This document shows positions 1 to 13,700 of a stretch of DNA of 64,000 bases, in pieces. Under the pieces are notes generated by a model, which had not been told where the DNA came from, ran no database searches, and saw nothing but the letters and a program-made list of their open reading frames with translations. Source of the stretch: Istiophorus platypterus (Eukaryota > Chordata > Actinopteri > Istiophoriformes > Istiophoridae). The translations under genes and the position numbers were made by a program. Within the stretch, counting starts at the first letter, position 1. Each line of letters opens with the position of its first letter. The stretch covers positions 9,384,501 to 9,448,500 of the forward strand of contig CM029120.1 in NCBI GenBank assembly GCA_016859345.1, given 5' to 3'.

Positions 1-10
1 GTCTCTGCAG

Positions 11-2715
11 ACTTACTGTGCCCGAGACTGGGAGGCCTTTAAAATCAATCGACAAACCTATCTCGCTGTGGCCAATCACAGGCAAGGTAAAACCTAAATA
101 TCCATCAAATGACTGCCTGTCAACTTCCAGAACTCCCGCATTAAATCTTTAGCAAACATTGAATTTCTCTCTCTGGTTTGTCTCTTAGGTAATAATAATC
201 ACACAATAGACAGTGTGATATACAAGTGGAACAGGGTAACAAAGTCTTTTGAGGTTCACCAGACGCTGCTGACCTCAGGGGCCTATGACTGGGAGTTCTT
301 CACCGTCGGACCCTACCATTTCCTGGTGGTCGCAAATGCCTTCGATGGAGTCACCACTTCTGTAGACTCTGTCATCTATGTTTGGGTCAATGGAAGCTTC
401 CAGGTGTTCCAGACAATTAAGGTACGTGGTGAACATAACCGGCCTGGAAACTTGTGTTTGAAAATACAAACGATAATTTTATAGAATCACTCAGTTTATT
501 TTAAGATACAGCTGTTTGGAACCACACTGCGATACAGGGCAAATTTGCAAGGTGAGTGAGCATGGGTGGAGATCAGGTATATTAGCACTATAAATGTAAC
601 ATTTTGCTGCTTGATTTCCATAGCATTCACTTTCTCACCAGCTGGGCTTTGATTTCCTCTGATGAGATCCGTATCTCTGAGGGGAGTATGAAAAACCATC
701 TATCTTGTCTGTACACACAGAGGGAAGGGAATACAAACAGGGAGAGATAATGAAAGAGAGATTGGAGAGCGAGGAATGGGCGTGTCCTAGCATTTAAGAC
801 AGGGCCAAAAATAGTTTGCGTGGTTTGCCGTGATTTGCTTCAGCGATTGCAATGCTTTGACACGTAACTGATAGTGAATCATATATTTCAATCTAGCCAC
901 ATTTGAGAGAGTGTTGACAAATTGATAGTCACATGAGAAACCATAAGGAGATGTGTGATTTAGGGGAACTCCACAGCTGGATATGAGGGCTCACAAGAAC
1001 ACCCTGGGGCAAGTGGAAATTAATCACCTGGGATCATCAAATGAGAGAGAAAACATAATTCTGACACCTTTTAAGCCGTGTGGCTGCATGGATGCGATGT
1101 CAGTCTGTCAAGCTGTCAGTTGGTTGGTCCACCACAATAGACCAGACTGAAATGTCTCAACAACTACAAAATTGCTTACAATGAAGTTTTACTCAGTCAT
1201 GCATGGTCCCCAGAGGATGGATCGTACTGATTTTGCTGGATTTGGGATTTTCCCTCTAACGCAGCCACAATGTTTCAGTTTATTTACTGGATAGATTGTC
1301 ACAAATTAGTGCACAGCCACCAGATTATACTCAGACAACGACACCAGATGCCACCAGATATTTTGCATTCGGGGTTTTGAGTGAAATATCTCAACATTAC
1401 TATCATGATAATGATTTGGTACAGACATTCATATTCTTCTCAAGATGAATTGTAATAGCTTTGTTGATCCCCTGACTTTACTCCCAGCACCACCACTGGG
1501 TCAAAATTTCAATTTTTCATATACTTTATGACCAGAATTCAAAACTATTAACATTCTTATGAACATCAACTGTATAAGTTATAATCTGCAAATTTCTGCA
1601 TGCTAATTTGCTAAACTAATATGGTGACCATGGTAAACATTATACCTGTTAAACATCCGCATGTTATTATTGTCACTGTGAGCGATGTTGGCATGCAGCT
1701 CTAAGCATTGCTGTGCCTGCGTACAGCCTTATGCTAGCATGGCAGCAGACCCGAGCTGTTTGCATTTGTCATGTTCTTTTTAAAACTCTTTACCACTGAC
1801 GTGCCTCATTTCATCTTTTAACACTGTTCGCGACTCCGCCACACCTTTCTTATTGTCAATCTAGACGTTCTGTGCCACAGACTGGGAAATGTTTCAGATT
1901 GGCAGCAGAGTCTTCTTGGTTGTTGCCAATGGACACAGACTCCATGGTAATAGGCCAAGTCAATATGCCATCAACTCCACTATCTACGAACTGGACATGA
2001 ATGGACAGCTCTTTGTCCGCTTCCAGGACATTGTCACCTACAGGTACGTCTCTGCAAGCAGTATACATGTATTATGCAGGCAGACAGATAAGAGAGAAAC
2101 TTCTTATGTAATAATGCGTTTTCCTGCCATTTCACCCTTTTGTAATCACCACATACCTTTCTGTCTCTCCAGCGCAGTGGACTGGGAATTCTTCAGCCTT
2201 GGGGAGGAACATTTTCTGGTTGTCGCCAACTCCTTTAATGGAGAATCCTACTCTCTCAACAGCATTCTCTACAGGTAGTCAACTTGTCAACAACACCCCT
2301 CCCAGTGTTGAAATAATTCACCCACACTGATTGCCCTCAAACTTAGTAACGGAATCATCTCGGGGTCTGACACCCACACTGTTGTAATGTAGATTTATTT
2401 TCTGCCCGTGAACCAGACTAGTTAAAGCATACCAGCACGTTTGACACGAGAGGATTCACTAGGAACTAGGAAATTGTCCAAAGCTAATTTTTGATCTAAA
2501 GCTATTTTAAGCAGATGCAAATGCGCCTTTGAATTAATTCCTCTTCTCTGTTTGTTTTTAGATGGCAGGGATATGAAGGCTTTGTTCCTGTTCATTGGCT
2601 TCCAACCATTGGGTGCAGTGACTGGGAGTTTTTCAGCTCTGAAGGGGAATCATATCTGATCTACTCTAGCGCCAAAGCACCTCTTTCCAAAGTGTTCAGG
2701 CTGAAAACCTATTAG
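11..2715 (+). CDS. tspear: TSPEAR-like protein, C-terminal part (EAR repeats), 5' end outside window
   Basis: Five exons fit one frame: 11-86, 189-421, 1865-2043, 2173-2274 and 2562-2715, all bounded by AG/GT. They encode about 247 residues ending KVFRLKTY before TAG at 2713-2715. The protein is a chain of about five EAR (EPTP) repeats. Each has a DWE(F/A/M)F core about ten residues before an (L/Y)(V/A)VAN strand, then an (S/T)(V/I)IY strand, for example DWEFFTVGPYHFLVVANAF. EAR repeats fold into a seven-bladed beta-propeller in secreted proteins. In TSPEAR they follow a thrombospondin-type laminin-G domain, which would lie upstream of this window. The ending does not resemble LGI proteins, the other main EAR family, so TSPEAR is preferred. 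TSPEAR is linked in human to hearing and to tooth and hair-follicle development. The family is clear; the exact gene is an inference from the C-terminus. Confidence 0.82.
422..1864 (+). other. Long tspear intron
   Basis: This 1.44-kb intron lies between the second and third visible tspear exons. It begins GTACGT and ends in a TCTAG acceptor. I see no coding exon, RNA gene or clear repeat inside it. The other visible tspear introns are about 100-290 bp. Confidence 0.6.
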
Positions 2716-3670
2716 GCAAAAAAAGTGTGAGCATGGCTTTGTGAACTTTATTTGTGTGTGTGCCTGCATGTGTTTGTGTTTGTGCCTATGTATGTGCATA
2801 TATATGTATGTCCCTCTTTGTCAAGGTGTACATTGTTCTTTTGTGTCTGTACTGCTGTGTGAGGGAATGTTTGCACTGATGTTTGAAATCTGTGTGAGCC
2901 TTTACAATACGATGCCTTTCCACAATTTTGGGGTCAACCTTGATTACATACAGTTGGGGCTATAGAAACCATTAAGGCCGTGTCTTAAGTGTTTTTTCTG
3001 GGGTTTCTCTCACAAGTTTTGACAACCTGAGGAGGACTTTTAATTCAACAGCCACACATGGTTGCACATGGTTTGTTTTGAAGAATCGAGAAGAATCGAC
3101 ATATGATAAAAGAATTTAGTGATGTTATGTACTTGCATTGTGGAAAGGGTTTTGAACATGCATTCATTATGTAGGGATATAAAGAGAAAATACAGTTTAA
3201 CACTCAAACAAATTAGGAAAATTAAGAAAAAACTAAATTAATTAGGAAATTTTTCTGATTTTTTGTGGTGGCTACTGTGGCTAAACTGTGGGGTCATCGC
3301 ACGAGGAGTATGCTATAATGACAGGCCCTGCATACAGCTGCCTACGTGACAACAACGGTCACTGCTAGGTTAACAATGGACCTCATTTTAAAACAAATAT
3401 AGCGTGCACAAGATTCTGGTGACTGTTCATTCTCTGACAGAAATTAATAAAATCCCAACAAGGTCTCTGTAAGATTTGTATCTTTCTGTAAAAGCGTTTT
3501 ATATTGAAATGACATTTACCGTTTTGTTTACCCACTGGAATGTGTTCTCCCTAAGAAAATTTGACTGATTTTTTTTTTTGTTTTGTGTTTTTGGCCTCTG
3601 ACTGCATGGATTATATATGTAAACGTAAAAGTAAATTATTGAAATTACAATAAACCAGACTTATCATATG
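2716..3670 (+). other. tspear 3' untranslated region with poly(A) signals
   Basis: After the stop codon there is no open frame resembling a known protein. The sequence is AT-rich with a TG-rich stretch near 2745-2815. AATAAA occurs near 3446 and again at 3649-3654; the latter, followed by T-rich sequence, is the more likely end of the transcript, giving a 3' UTR of about 0.95 kb. Assignment is from position and signal only. Confidence 0.5.
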
Positions 3671-4203
3671 CAAGTGAAGAAGTGCTTTGTTTGTTTTTTT
3701 TTTGTTTTTTTGCATTGGTTAACCCTCAGCCATGTTCAGTTAGAGCATGCAGGGTAGCAACAAGTGTAGCAAACATACCCTGCAGGACAAAAACTACACA
3801 AGCTTTCTTTCCAAGTCATTTCATGGCTAATCAGATACCTGGCGAGGTCTTTGATTGGTATGCAATCCTGCGCACATGGCCCTGGGCACATAACTACTAA
3901 TCACTCCAAAAAACTGGCAACCACAAAACACGTTGAGTGCAATCACACTTTAAAGCCCCATGATCTTTTGTTAACTCCAAGACTATATATTCGGGAAATG
4001 TAGTTTTTATAGCTACATTTCCAATCGCTATTAAATAGTTGCAGCTGACATTTATAAGACTTCATCTTTAATCGACAGTAAATTAAAGAAGTAAATGAAA
4101 GGAATGAAGGAATCAAGGATTTTACAAGCGATGACCGGGCGACATATAGAGAAAATATCATCGGCTACATTCATTCCGAGCGCGTACCTCAGCCAAGCGT
4201 AAT
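3671..4203. other. Intergenic spacer between tspear and usp40
   Basis: This 0.5-kb stretch holds short open frames with no recognisable protein content. A GGGAAATGTAGTTT string near 3993-4006 resembles, on the minus strand, the ACTACAnTTCCC half of a ZNF143-type motif. It may be part of the usp40 promoter. Confidence 0.4.
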
Positions 4204-4259
4204 ACTACAAGTACCACAATGCACCGCTACATCCTCTGCCAGGAAGAAACATGGCTGCC
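4204..4259 (+). promoter_or_regulatory. Candidate usp40 core promoter: ZNF143-like and YY1-like motifs
   Basis: The string at 4204-4227 (ACTACAA, then CCACAATGCACCGC) resembles the extended ZNF143/SBF element, roughly ACTACAA-TCCC-ATGCA. About 20 bp further on, AACATGGCTGCC at 4248-4259 resembles a YY1 site. Both motifs are typical of vertebrate housekeeping promoters just upstream of, or at, the transcription start. The position about 540-590 bp before the usp40 ATG fits. No TATA box is evident. This is a motif-based inference. Confidence 0.45.
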
Positions 4260-4795
4260 CACTGTTCACCGACGATATTTTTTATTTACGTTTCGCATGA
4301 TATCCATTATAAGACCGACAGAGGAACAGAGAGCCGGCGTCTGAGCAAATTTCAGTAACAGCAACAACTCAAATCGGTCCTTAAGAGTTCGGGTATGAGA
4401 ACAATTCATCCTCCGGTCGCAGAGACATAGATAGTTAACGTTACCGACAACCGGATTTAAATTCGCTGAGCTGTCAACCTGCCCATCGTCCTCCTACGTT
4501 TGCTTCGTCCTTTGTTTATCGTGTCAAAACTAGGCGAACGACTTAGCTGCGGGTCCAGCGCATATACATACGGTTGATAGTCGCTATGTTCAGCCCCGTG
4601 AAGTCTTCTTATTTCAGAGTCAGCCCGGCCATCGTGAACAGAGAGCTCGGCAAGACCAAGATGAGATAGCAAGAGGGCACGTCGGCGTGCTAACGAACGG
4701 TTCGCTACTGAGGCTTGAGTCCAAGCCTGACTGAGAGAAAACCGAGTTAAAAAATAAAAAGAAGATAACAGATATATAAAGAAATACCAAACGGC

Positions 4796-7700
4796 ATGTT
4801 CGGCAATCTTTTCGAAGAAGAGGAGGAGGGAGGCTTCTCCTCCGCTTCCTCCAAAGGGAGAGTCGCAAAGGGGGGAGACGAGCCACCTCCGTCCCGGGGG
4901 AGAAGTAACCTGTGCGGCATCAAGAACCAGGGAGGGACGTGCTATCTGAACTCTCTGCTCCAGACCCTGCTGTTCACCCCAGAGTTCAGAGGTAAGGACA
5001 CAGGGGGGGAGACCGGGGTCCACCGGTCCGGTAGACAAACCCAGTGCAGTTAACTAGTTACTCAGTCACTGTTTTATCTCCGTAGAGGAACTGTTCAGTT
5101 TGGGACCAGAGGAATTAGGATGCCTGGAAGACAGAGAGAAATCGGGGGCCAAAGTAAGAATTACAAGCGTCCTTTTTGGGGGTAGCGACGGATATAATAA
5201 TGCATGTGTGCACGTCTTTTCCGAAGTGCAATGTGGTTTCCCTTTTCTTTTTCCTCAGGTCAGAGTGATCCCGCTGGAGCTCCAGAGATTGTTTGCCCGT
5301 CTGTTGTTGGTGGACCAGCAGAGCGCCTCCACCGCTGACCTCACTGACAGCTTTGGCTGGAACAGCACCGAGGTCTGTTCCCCGTAGAAAAGAGAGAGCG
5401 CCTCAGGTTACGCTTCTCTTTTCCACGACTCATTTATCTTCCGTCCCTGTCAGGGGGTACATCAGAAAGTATTCAGACCCTTTCACTATTTTTCACACTT
5501 TATTACGTAGCAGCCTCGCCCTGAAATTGTTCAAATTGTTTTCCCCTCGTCAATCTAGAGTCAATACACCACAACAACGAGGCTAAAACAGAATTTTATG
5601 AGTTTTTGCAAAGTAAAAAAGCGAAGAGTGAAACATCACATTGTTACACCTGGGAAAAAAACGGCAGTTGGTGTTATTATAGAAAACATAATTTTAAATG
5701 TTAAATCTGCAGTGATCCATTTATCTTTTTCTGTGAAGTTTGATTGATATTAAGTGGTTCAAGTCTTATATAATTTCTTGTAAGTATCAAACAGTGAAGT
5801 GCAGTGATTTCTTCAATAATAGCCACAGCAACAATATACTATGAAAAGTGAGCTGTAGTAAGTGCGGTAAACTGTTAGTACACAAAATGGAATTGGGACA
5901 TAGCATATATCTTTCTCTTCATATCTCCCTGCCTCTTTATTTTTTCCCTTCGATTCTCCTCTTTCAGGGGACAAATCAGCATGATGTGCAGGAGCTGAAC
6001 AGAATTCTGTTCAGTGCATTGGAGCACTCTCTTGTGGGCACCACTGGTAGTACATTTATCCACCGGCTCTACCATGGGACCATTGTCAACAGCATTGTCT
6101 GCAAGGAGTGTGGAAATGTCAGCCAGAGACAGGTGTGTCCACATGTGCAGAGCTACTCTGCCTTTCTGAACTGGCTCTATCTATGAAGTCATAATTTGTG
6201 CATTAAAACATGTTGGAAATAGGGTTTCTTTTCCTGCCAAGTAAGATTTCAGAAAATTGATGCCTAACACTACAGGAGATATTATAGCAGAATGAATCTC
6301 ACCACTAAATTCTAAACGAAAGGTTTCTAAATGATCCAGTCCTGTTGTAAATGTTGTTTTCTTCTTTAGGAGGACTTCCTGGATCTGACAGTGTGTGTTT
6401 GTGGCGTGTCTAGCCTGGAGGAGGCTTTGTGGAACATGTTTGTGGAGGAGGAGTTGTTTGAAGGCAATAACCTGTACCGCTGTGCAAAGTGTGACAGGCT
6501 GGTCACTGCTGCCAAGGTCTGTGCCAGCTTTCAGATTGTGTTAACACAATGACAGATGGTTATAACACAGTAAAGGGATATTCAATTTTTCCTTTTCCTA
6601 CTTTCCTTTTTTGAGCAAGACTTATATTAATAGTGAACAAGTAAGATGATAAAAAAGTAATATATATGAATGTCTATTGGTTTAATGTCTATTTTGTTTA
6701 AACATTTTAAAACAAAATGACATCGATATATAAATATTTTTTTACTGTTTCTTACCTTCCTCTCATTACTCACTTTGCTATTATTCAGTCTGCTAAGCTG
6801 AAGAAGCTCCCTCCATTCATGACCATGTCTTTGCTGAGATTCAGCTTTGACTTTGCCAAATGTGAGCGATACAAGGAGACAGGACGCTACAGCTTCCCCC
6901 TCGCCATCAACCTACGGCCGTTTTGTGAACAGGTATGTGACAGATTTTAACACTGACCCCTGTAATTCAGGTCCATTTAACTTAACATTTTTTCTTAAAT
7001 ATTGTTATTTTGTTCCATTTTCTCTGGCTTAGGTTTAACCTTATCTTGGAAACCTTTGTGACGTTCAGATGTCGTGAATAGTTAACTTTTATGTGTTACT
7101 CTCTTGCAGACTGATGGAGAGGACTCGGATTACTCTTATGAACTGTTCTCTGTTATTATCCATAAGGGGGGCTGCTATGGTGGCCATTACCATGTTTATA
7201 TCAGGGACATTGACCAGCTTGGCCAATGGGAGCCACCGGTGAGAAAAATAAGAAAGCAAATGGGAGGATTAAAAAGAAAAAAACAAAAACAAATTAGCAG
7301 TCATGCGTTATACTCACTTTTTAGAATAGGAGATGCCATTAGTGAATGTATAATTGCTCATTTCATATAAAATGAATTTTAAAAACATTTAATTGCAGAT
7401 GATTATATTGTAAGATTTTGTTGTGTTCATTACTATCAACAATGTGAGAAATCTGTATCAAAACCTACAAACCTTGAATGTGGGAATTAGGAATGGCAGC
7501 ATCTCTGTATGTTATTGTTAGGAGGAGGACTGCAAACCTAAAACTCAGAGGAAAGTCAAGGAGGAGGTCAAGGACGTGTGTGAGCCAGAACTACAAATAG
7601 ACGACCCTTTGTCTGTCCTGACTACAATTATCGCGCAGGTACTGCAACAAAAAGTTCAAAGACATTCATTTGCTGAATTTATCTAGTTCTCATACATGAT

Positions 7701-10700
7701 TTTTTGTATGGAGTTAGTGGTATGGGAAAAATTAAATAATAAGGTGCTTTTCTTTGCCTGTCTGCTAGGAGCAATCAAAGAGTGTCCTGATGGACCAGCT
7801 GGGCCAGAAACTCATGGATAAGATTGGTTCATCCTGGAGCAAAAAGTTTAGAAAACACTATGGTCCCATAGGAAAGGTATTTTTAGTTTCTTTGCTAATT
7901 ATTGGTGGTGCACTTTGAAGATTACTTCACTTTGTTTGTTCCATATTTTTCTTATTTTTTCTGTGTATATACCCCTGTTTCTTTACTTCTTTCTCTACTG
8001 GTGTAGTTCCTGCAGTCCCACAATGATGTATTCATGTTGGTGTCCAACGGTACCAGAGTGGCACTGAAGGCAAACCCGCCAGTTACTGAGAATCTTGTGC
8101 CAGCAGAGCAGACCACTAAGTCTGATCCTTCAACAACTTCAGACCCAGGAGCTGCTGAACAACAGCAAGGACCAGACCAGAAGCCCAGACCTGAACCAGA
8201 GGTATAAGAGCAAGCCACACTTTAGCAGGAGTTTTAGAATTACATTTATCCAGTGTGAAGCCTTTTGAATCTGTTTTTCGTCTAAGTTTTTCATGGACAT
8301 CTTGTGATTACTTTGATGCCTGTTTTCTCACGGTGTGTCTTCCTGTCTATCAGCAGGGTAGCCACTGGTTTGACCTCAATGACTCCACGGTGACCTCCAT
8401 CAGGGAATCTGACATAGAAAAGCAGTTCCAGGGCAAAGAGAGTGCATACATGCTGTTCTATAGAAAAACACAGCTGCACAGGCCCAGTGAAGGTAATGGA
8501 CACCATGTGTCATTTGTAATGGAAAGATTATATCTGCCTGGTTGGGTTAAGTGGGTTCATGTTGAAAAGAGGTCAATTAATCATTGATCTCATTCTGATA
8601 ACTTGTTAATGGTTTTGGCATATATTAAGTAAATAGAATATAAAGTAATAAGCTGACTAATATGTATATAATTACATTATATATATTGTTGTTTTGTTTT
8701 TTTATATATATTTTCAGCTCTGAACAATCCACAATATAAAGTTCCTTCTCATCTCGTCCAGATGGCTCAGGAAGAGAACATCAAACTGGAACAGATGCGG
8801 TACAGGAACAAATACACATTTACATATTAAACCGTCATTGCATAACATTTTGGTTTGATAGGTCACAATCTATTGTCTGTTCAGTGGCATCTAAACTTCC
8901 AAAATCAGCGAATATATATGGAAAAAAAGAAAGGTATATGAAAATTGGTTTGCTACAAAAATGACTGATATGAATCAACATTGTTTCTGTTACAGTGAGA
9001 AATTTGAAGCCACCAATAACACAGTAGTGCTGCGTCTACACCTGGCGCCCTCTTATAGACTGGAAAATGGAGCACTGCAGCCGGCCAAAAAAGAAGACAA
9101 TGGGAGCACCACCCTCAACTTTGACCGTAGAAAGACTGTTGGAGACCTGCGATTAGCCATTTACCAGGTAACACCAGTCTCAAAATCACAAAATGTTGTT
9201 TTAGATCCCTTAAAGAAATGGTAGGAATAAGCTGTGTGTTTGCATCATGTGGATTTGCCTGTTCAGATGCAGGAACGCTGGGAAGGGGATATGGCTTTGA
9301 CTGTGGCCAAGAGTCTTCCTGCAGGTCTACACCTCTACAATACTCTAACAGGTGAGACATATAGCAAAATACTTTAGGTGGACAGTAAAAGTTAACATTT
9401 TTTTTATATCTCACTAATGTCATTCTGGTTGTGTTTCACTTTTCAGATGACAATGTCTCCCTGTACAGTGCAGGGATTTACACAAACTCTGACTTGTTTG
9501 TGTGGAACGGCAGAGAGGTGAAGAAACGCATAGTCCATCACAAACTAACTCAAATGTCAAGCTCCAGAAAAACTCAACTTTTATGCTGGTTTTTATCTCT
9601 TCAGGTGTGTGGTGCAACTATTCTAGCCGGAGCCGAGTGGGAGCCCGTGCTGCTCACTGTAGTCCGACCCTTTTGGGGTGAAGACGTGGAGCAGGAGGTC
9701 GGGGACGGAGTGGAATGCGATGAGAGCGAAGCTGGATTTGAAAACGGGGGGCCGGGACTCAAAAGGGAGGCGAGAGGGTTTGCAGGCGGCGTGACCCTTG
9801 GGGAGGTGAAGGAAGCACTGGGGGAGCCTAAGGAGAGTCTGCTGTGCCAGGAGCATAAGGGAGCAAAGACAGGAGAGCAGGGGGCAGGAGAGGGAGGGGG
9901 GGCGAGTGGATGGAGGGTGTTCCCACCCGACGACATGCAGCGGACGCTAAAGGAGCTGTCGCTTAAAGATGGAGATGCGCTATTAGTACTGGAGCCACAG
10001 TCGTTCGACAGCAGGTAAAATCATCTGCAATATATGTCTTGTTTTCTTTATGTGTATTTTACAGCTGTCTTCTTAACTTTGCTTAGTGTGTTTACCCTAA
10101 ATGGAGACGTCGTCACCGTGACTACACCGTCTGACTGCTGCTGGCTCCAGGTGGAGTATGAGCCAAATGGAGGAGAAGGAGGAGAAGGGGAGAAGGAGGA
10201 GGAGAAGAAGAGAATCAAGGTTCCAGGCACAGGAAATATGGTCAGTAATTTTCCTGCGCGTCAGTTTTTGCTCCGTCTTGTTCGGTTGGCTCTCCTTCCT
10301 CTTCATCTTTCCATTCAAGCATCACATTGTTCTTTCTGTCAATCATTTAGTCCTGTTTAATGTGACCCTCCTACAGCTGCTGTCTGAGGTGAAACAGAGG
10401 GCCATAGAGGAGCTGCAGCTACAGGAGCAACCCTCAGGCAAGGCGCTCAGTGTTACAAATCACTATGTCTGCAACTTACATTCATCCATCCCCCATTATT
10501 AGTCTGGATCAGTTGGTATTGTTTATGCAGATGCTGAGTCCCAGTCTAATTTTGGTGTTTTTTTTTTTTTTTTAACTAATCTGTTTCATGTGTACAAGAC
10601 GTGTTTAAATGCTTTTACTTTTTTATATGCTTGCAAATAGAAATTGATTATTATTGAATGAATATAAAATAAGAAACTTGATGAGATTTCCTTGAATTAA

Positions 10701-13700
10701 TTGATGATTTTTTTCCCCTTTTTTGAAATAATAAGTCAAACTGATATTTAAAATATATCATAAATGTCTCAAACACAATGTGAATTCAAAGGCTGATAAA
10801 CTGTAATACTTCGAATATATAGTCATCCTACTTTGGTTTATGGTATAATGTTAATTTTTAATTCATATATACACTGAGTGGCCACTTTATTAGATAAACC
10901 TGGACAATCTAACATAAATCAACACAACAGCTCTGCCATAATAGGGGGACAACATTCAGAAGGTGCAGTTTTTGTCGACATTATATAAAAAGTGTAAATT
11001 CAATTGTATGTTTGTTTGTAAGGTTATATTTAGCGGTGGTGTTGGGTGGTGTTGTACCGGACTACATAATATTGAGAAGTGTTTCAATTTTTGTTCCCCC
11101 TATCTACATACATTAGGGGGTCAGAATTTTAGAGACACATCTTAATATAATGTAGTCCAGCACAATGTCACCACTAAAAATGCTCTCCATGTTAAAACTG
11201 ATCATTACAGGCAACATATATATAGACAGATATATTGGAAAAGAACTTGAAAAGCTCAGTGAATTAAAACACACCTGCCACCGACTGCAAAAATTGGCTC
11301 GGGACCTCCAAAGTTTCTTCAAGTAATGTGTGTTTGTGTTTGGATTCTTACATTGACTCTTTAAGTTCACACTCTCAATTCAGCTGTTATATGTCTCTCA
11401 CTGACCAGGTGCACAGTACTGTCTGAGACAGGTGGACTGCACAGGGAAACTCCTACCTCCAGGTACTCTGTCATCTCTTACCTGGGGGTAATTTTAATGG
11501 TGCAGATTACTAACAGCTGGAAATCCCCCTCATTTTAACAAAAATATTAAGATAGACATTCCTTTACACTGTCCCCTCTTTAAATTTTTAAAAGGTACTA
11601 TCCCTGCTTGTAATTTTTCTTATCATCATCTGTCTTTTGATGTCGTACCAAAAATTTACTGAAGTGCACTTGTGTTGTCCTATGCTGGAATACCTGACAG
11701 TGTGTGAGGAGCTGAGTGTTCGGGATGCAGGGGTGCGACTCATGACCACACTGATTCTCAGTCCAGGAAATGCCCCCAAGGCGTCACAGGTGTGTCTTTT
11801 TTATTTGAGATCTTCAAGAAATCCTTTGTATTTGCAGCTGCACGGGTTAAAGTTAAAGAACTGTTAGGTAGCAGTAAATTATGCTATACTACACTTTATT
11901 CAAACCAAGAAGCCATTTAAAAGCCTGATTGATATTTGGAGATGTTTCTGGCTGTGTTGCAGCTTTTCTTGCATTTCTCTGTGGGCACAGCACCCTCTGC
12001 TGGCTTGGAGAGGGACATAATTGTGGAGGGGACTTGTACTGTCAAAGAGGTGAGGGGGAAAAAAAATCTACTTACTTTATACAACATTCACAATGTGCTC
12101 ACATTGCCTGTGTGTGTGTCTGTGTGTGTCTGTGTGTGTTTTAAATTTAATTTTAATTTCCTTTAATCTCATTGTTATTTGCAGTGTCTAAAGACAATGC
12201 TGGAAGCTGTTGGACTTGATGGTAAAACTCTTTGTTTTCCCAGCGTGTGTAACTTGCATATACTGTAGACTCAGCTTTTCTGCATTCAGCTTTTCTGTTC
12301 ACTAAGACTATCCCTGCTTTTGGGAAAGTGTAAAAACAAATAGTATGTAAAAACAGATTTTACTGTGGTGCTTTGCTTCAATGTCTGGTTGGTAATGTCA
12401 TTCAGAAGGTGTCCTTGCAGGTACCTGTTGGCACTTGAGGAGGCTCGATTGGTGTGAAGAGGTCGGAGAGCCACTTATGGATGAGGTGAGTGGCTGAGTG
12501 TGTAATAAATATTTAAAACTTAAATCAAACAGTGTAATTTGGAGAATGTTGTCTGAAAGCTTCCAAAGTACTAAACTGGGAACATCTATTTAGAAAAAAA
12601 CGGCATTGTACCAAATGCTGCAACTAATGATTGTTTTCTTTATTGATTGATAATTTTCAGCTAATCATTGCAGCTGTCTAAAAGGCAAGGCCCTTTCTGA
12701 TAATCGTTTTTGGCCTTTGTGACCTTTTGTTTTTTAACAGGATGGCACTTATATGCACCAGGCCACTTATACTAATAAAATATTTTGGCCTAGATGAATA
12801 AGATGTGTTGGATAAAAGCAGCATACTAGCATATTTCTAATACTCTATTTATTCCTCCCTTGTTTTTTTTTTTTTTTATCAATGTTTCAATCCAAACATT
12901 AACAAAAAAAACTTTTCTTCTCAGGATGCTTCTCTGTCAGAGCTGAAGATAAACAGTGGAGAGACATTAGTTGTCACAGAAGGACAACTTCCTCCGAAGG
13001 TGCTTAAATGTTTTGATATTTGGCTGGAGATTTTTGATGTATTATAACTTTACCTCTCCCTTTAGCCTTTTTTGTTGGTTTTTTTTCTGTCAGGGTTTCC
13101 TTAAGTTATCCATTTGGCTGTATCTGGATCCCAAAAACATGGAGGAAGATTTTAAACTCACTGACAATGGACATGCTGAGGAGCACATGCTGGAGGTTTC
13201 GCCTGCAGGTGAAACACATGGTTGCTCACCCTGTGGCTACACGGTGGACCTGAGAAGTGTAGGACAGGTGGAGATATCAGACGAGGCTACACTGGAGGAT
13301 CTCAAGACTCAGGTAAAGCATGTAGATTATGCGTGTATAGGCTTAATTGTCATTTATACAAGTTGGGTAATCCTCAAAGACCCCAAACTAATCCCCTCGT
13401 AGTGGTTTTCAATCCTCATTATTTTGGATTTAGAGAGCTGATGTTTTACCGTTGTGCCAGTTAAGTGACTAAATTCAACAGCTGTCATTCTGTTTCACTA
13501 CCAAATGTTCAAAGATGCTCCTCTTGCTACACTTTACTTTCCACCACTGTATCAGGTGCTGACGCTGCCTGCTCTCCAAAATGTGTGTGTGCCAACATCT
13601 GCGTTCATGCGTGTGTGGCAGCTGGAGGGTCGGAGGCTGGCACGAATCCTCAAAGGACAACAAATTACGCTCAGGTTTGACCCCTTTCTAGTTGCTTTCA

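Noticed and set aside
1..2715. LGI family as the identity of the EAR-repeat gene
   Set aside because: The C-terminus and repeat wording fit TSPEAR better; no leucine-rich repeats are visible.
4457..5038. 193-residue minus-strand frame over the usp40 first exon
   Set aside because: It is antisense to a proven coding exon and GC-rich 5' region, with no domain.
9601..9936. 111-residue Ser/Pro-rich minus-strand frame
   Set aside because: It is a shadow of the Gly/Glu-rich usp40 exon 16.
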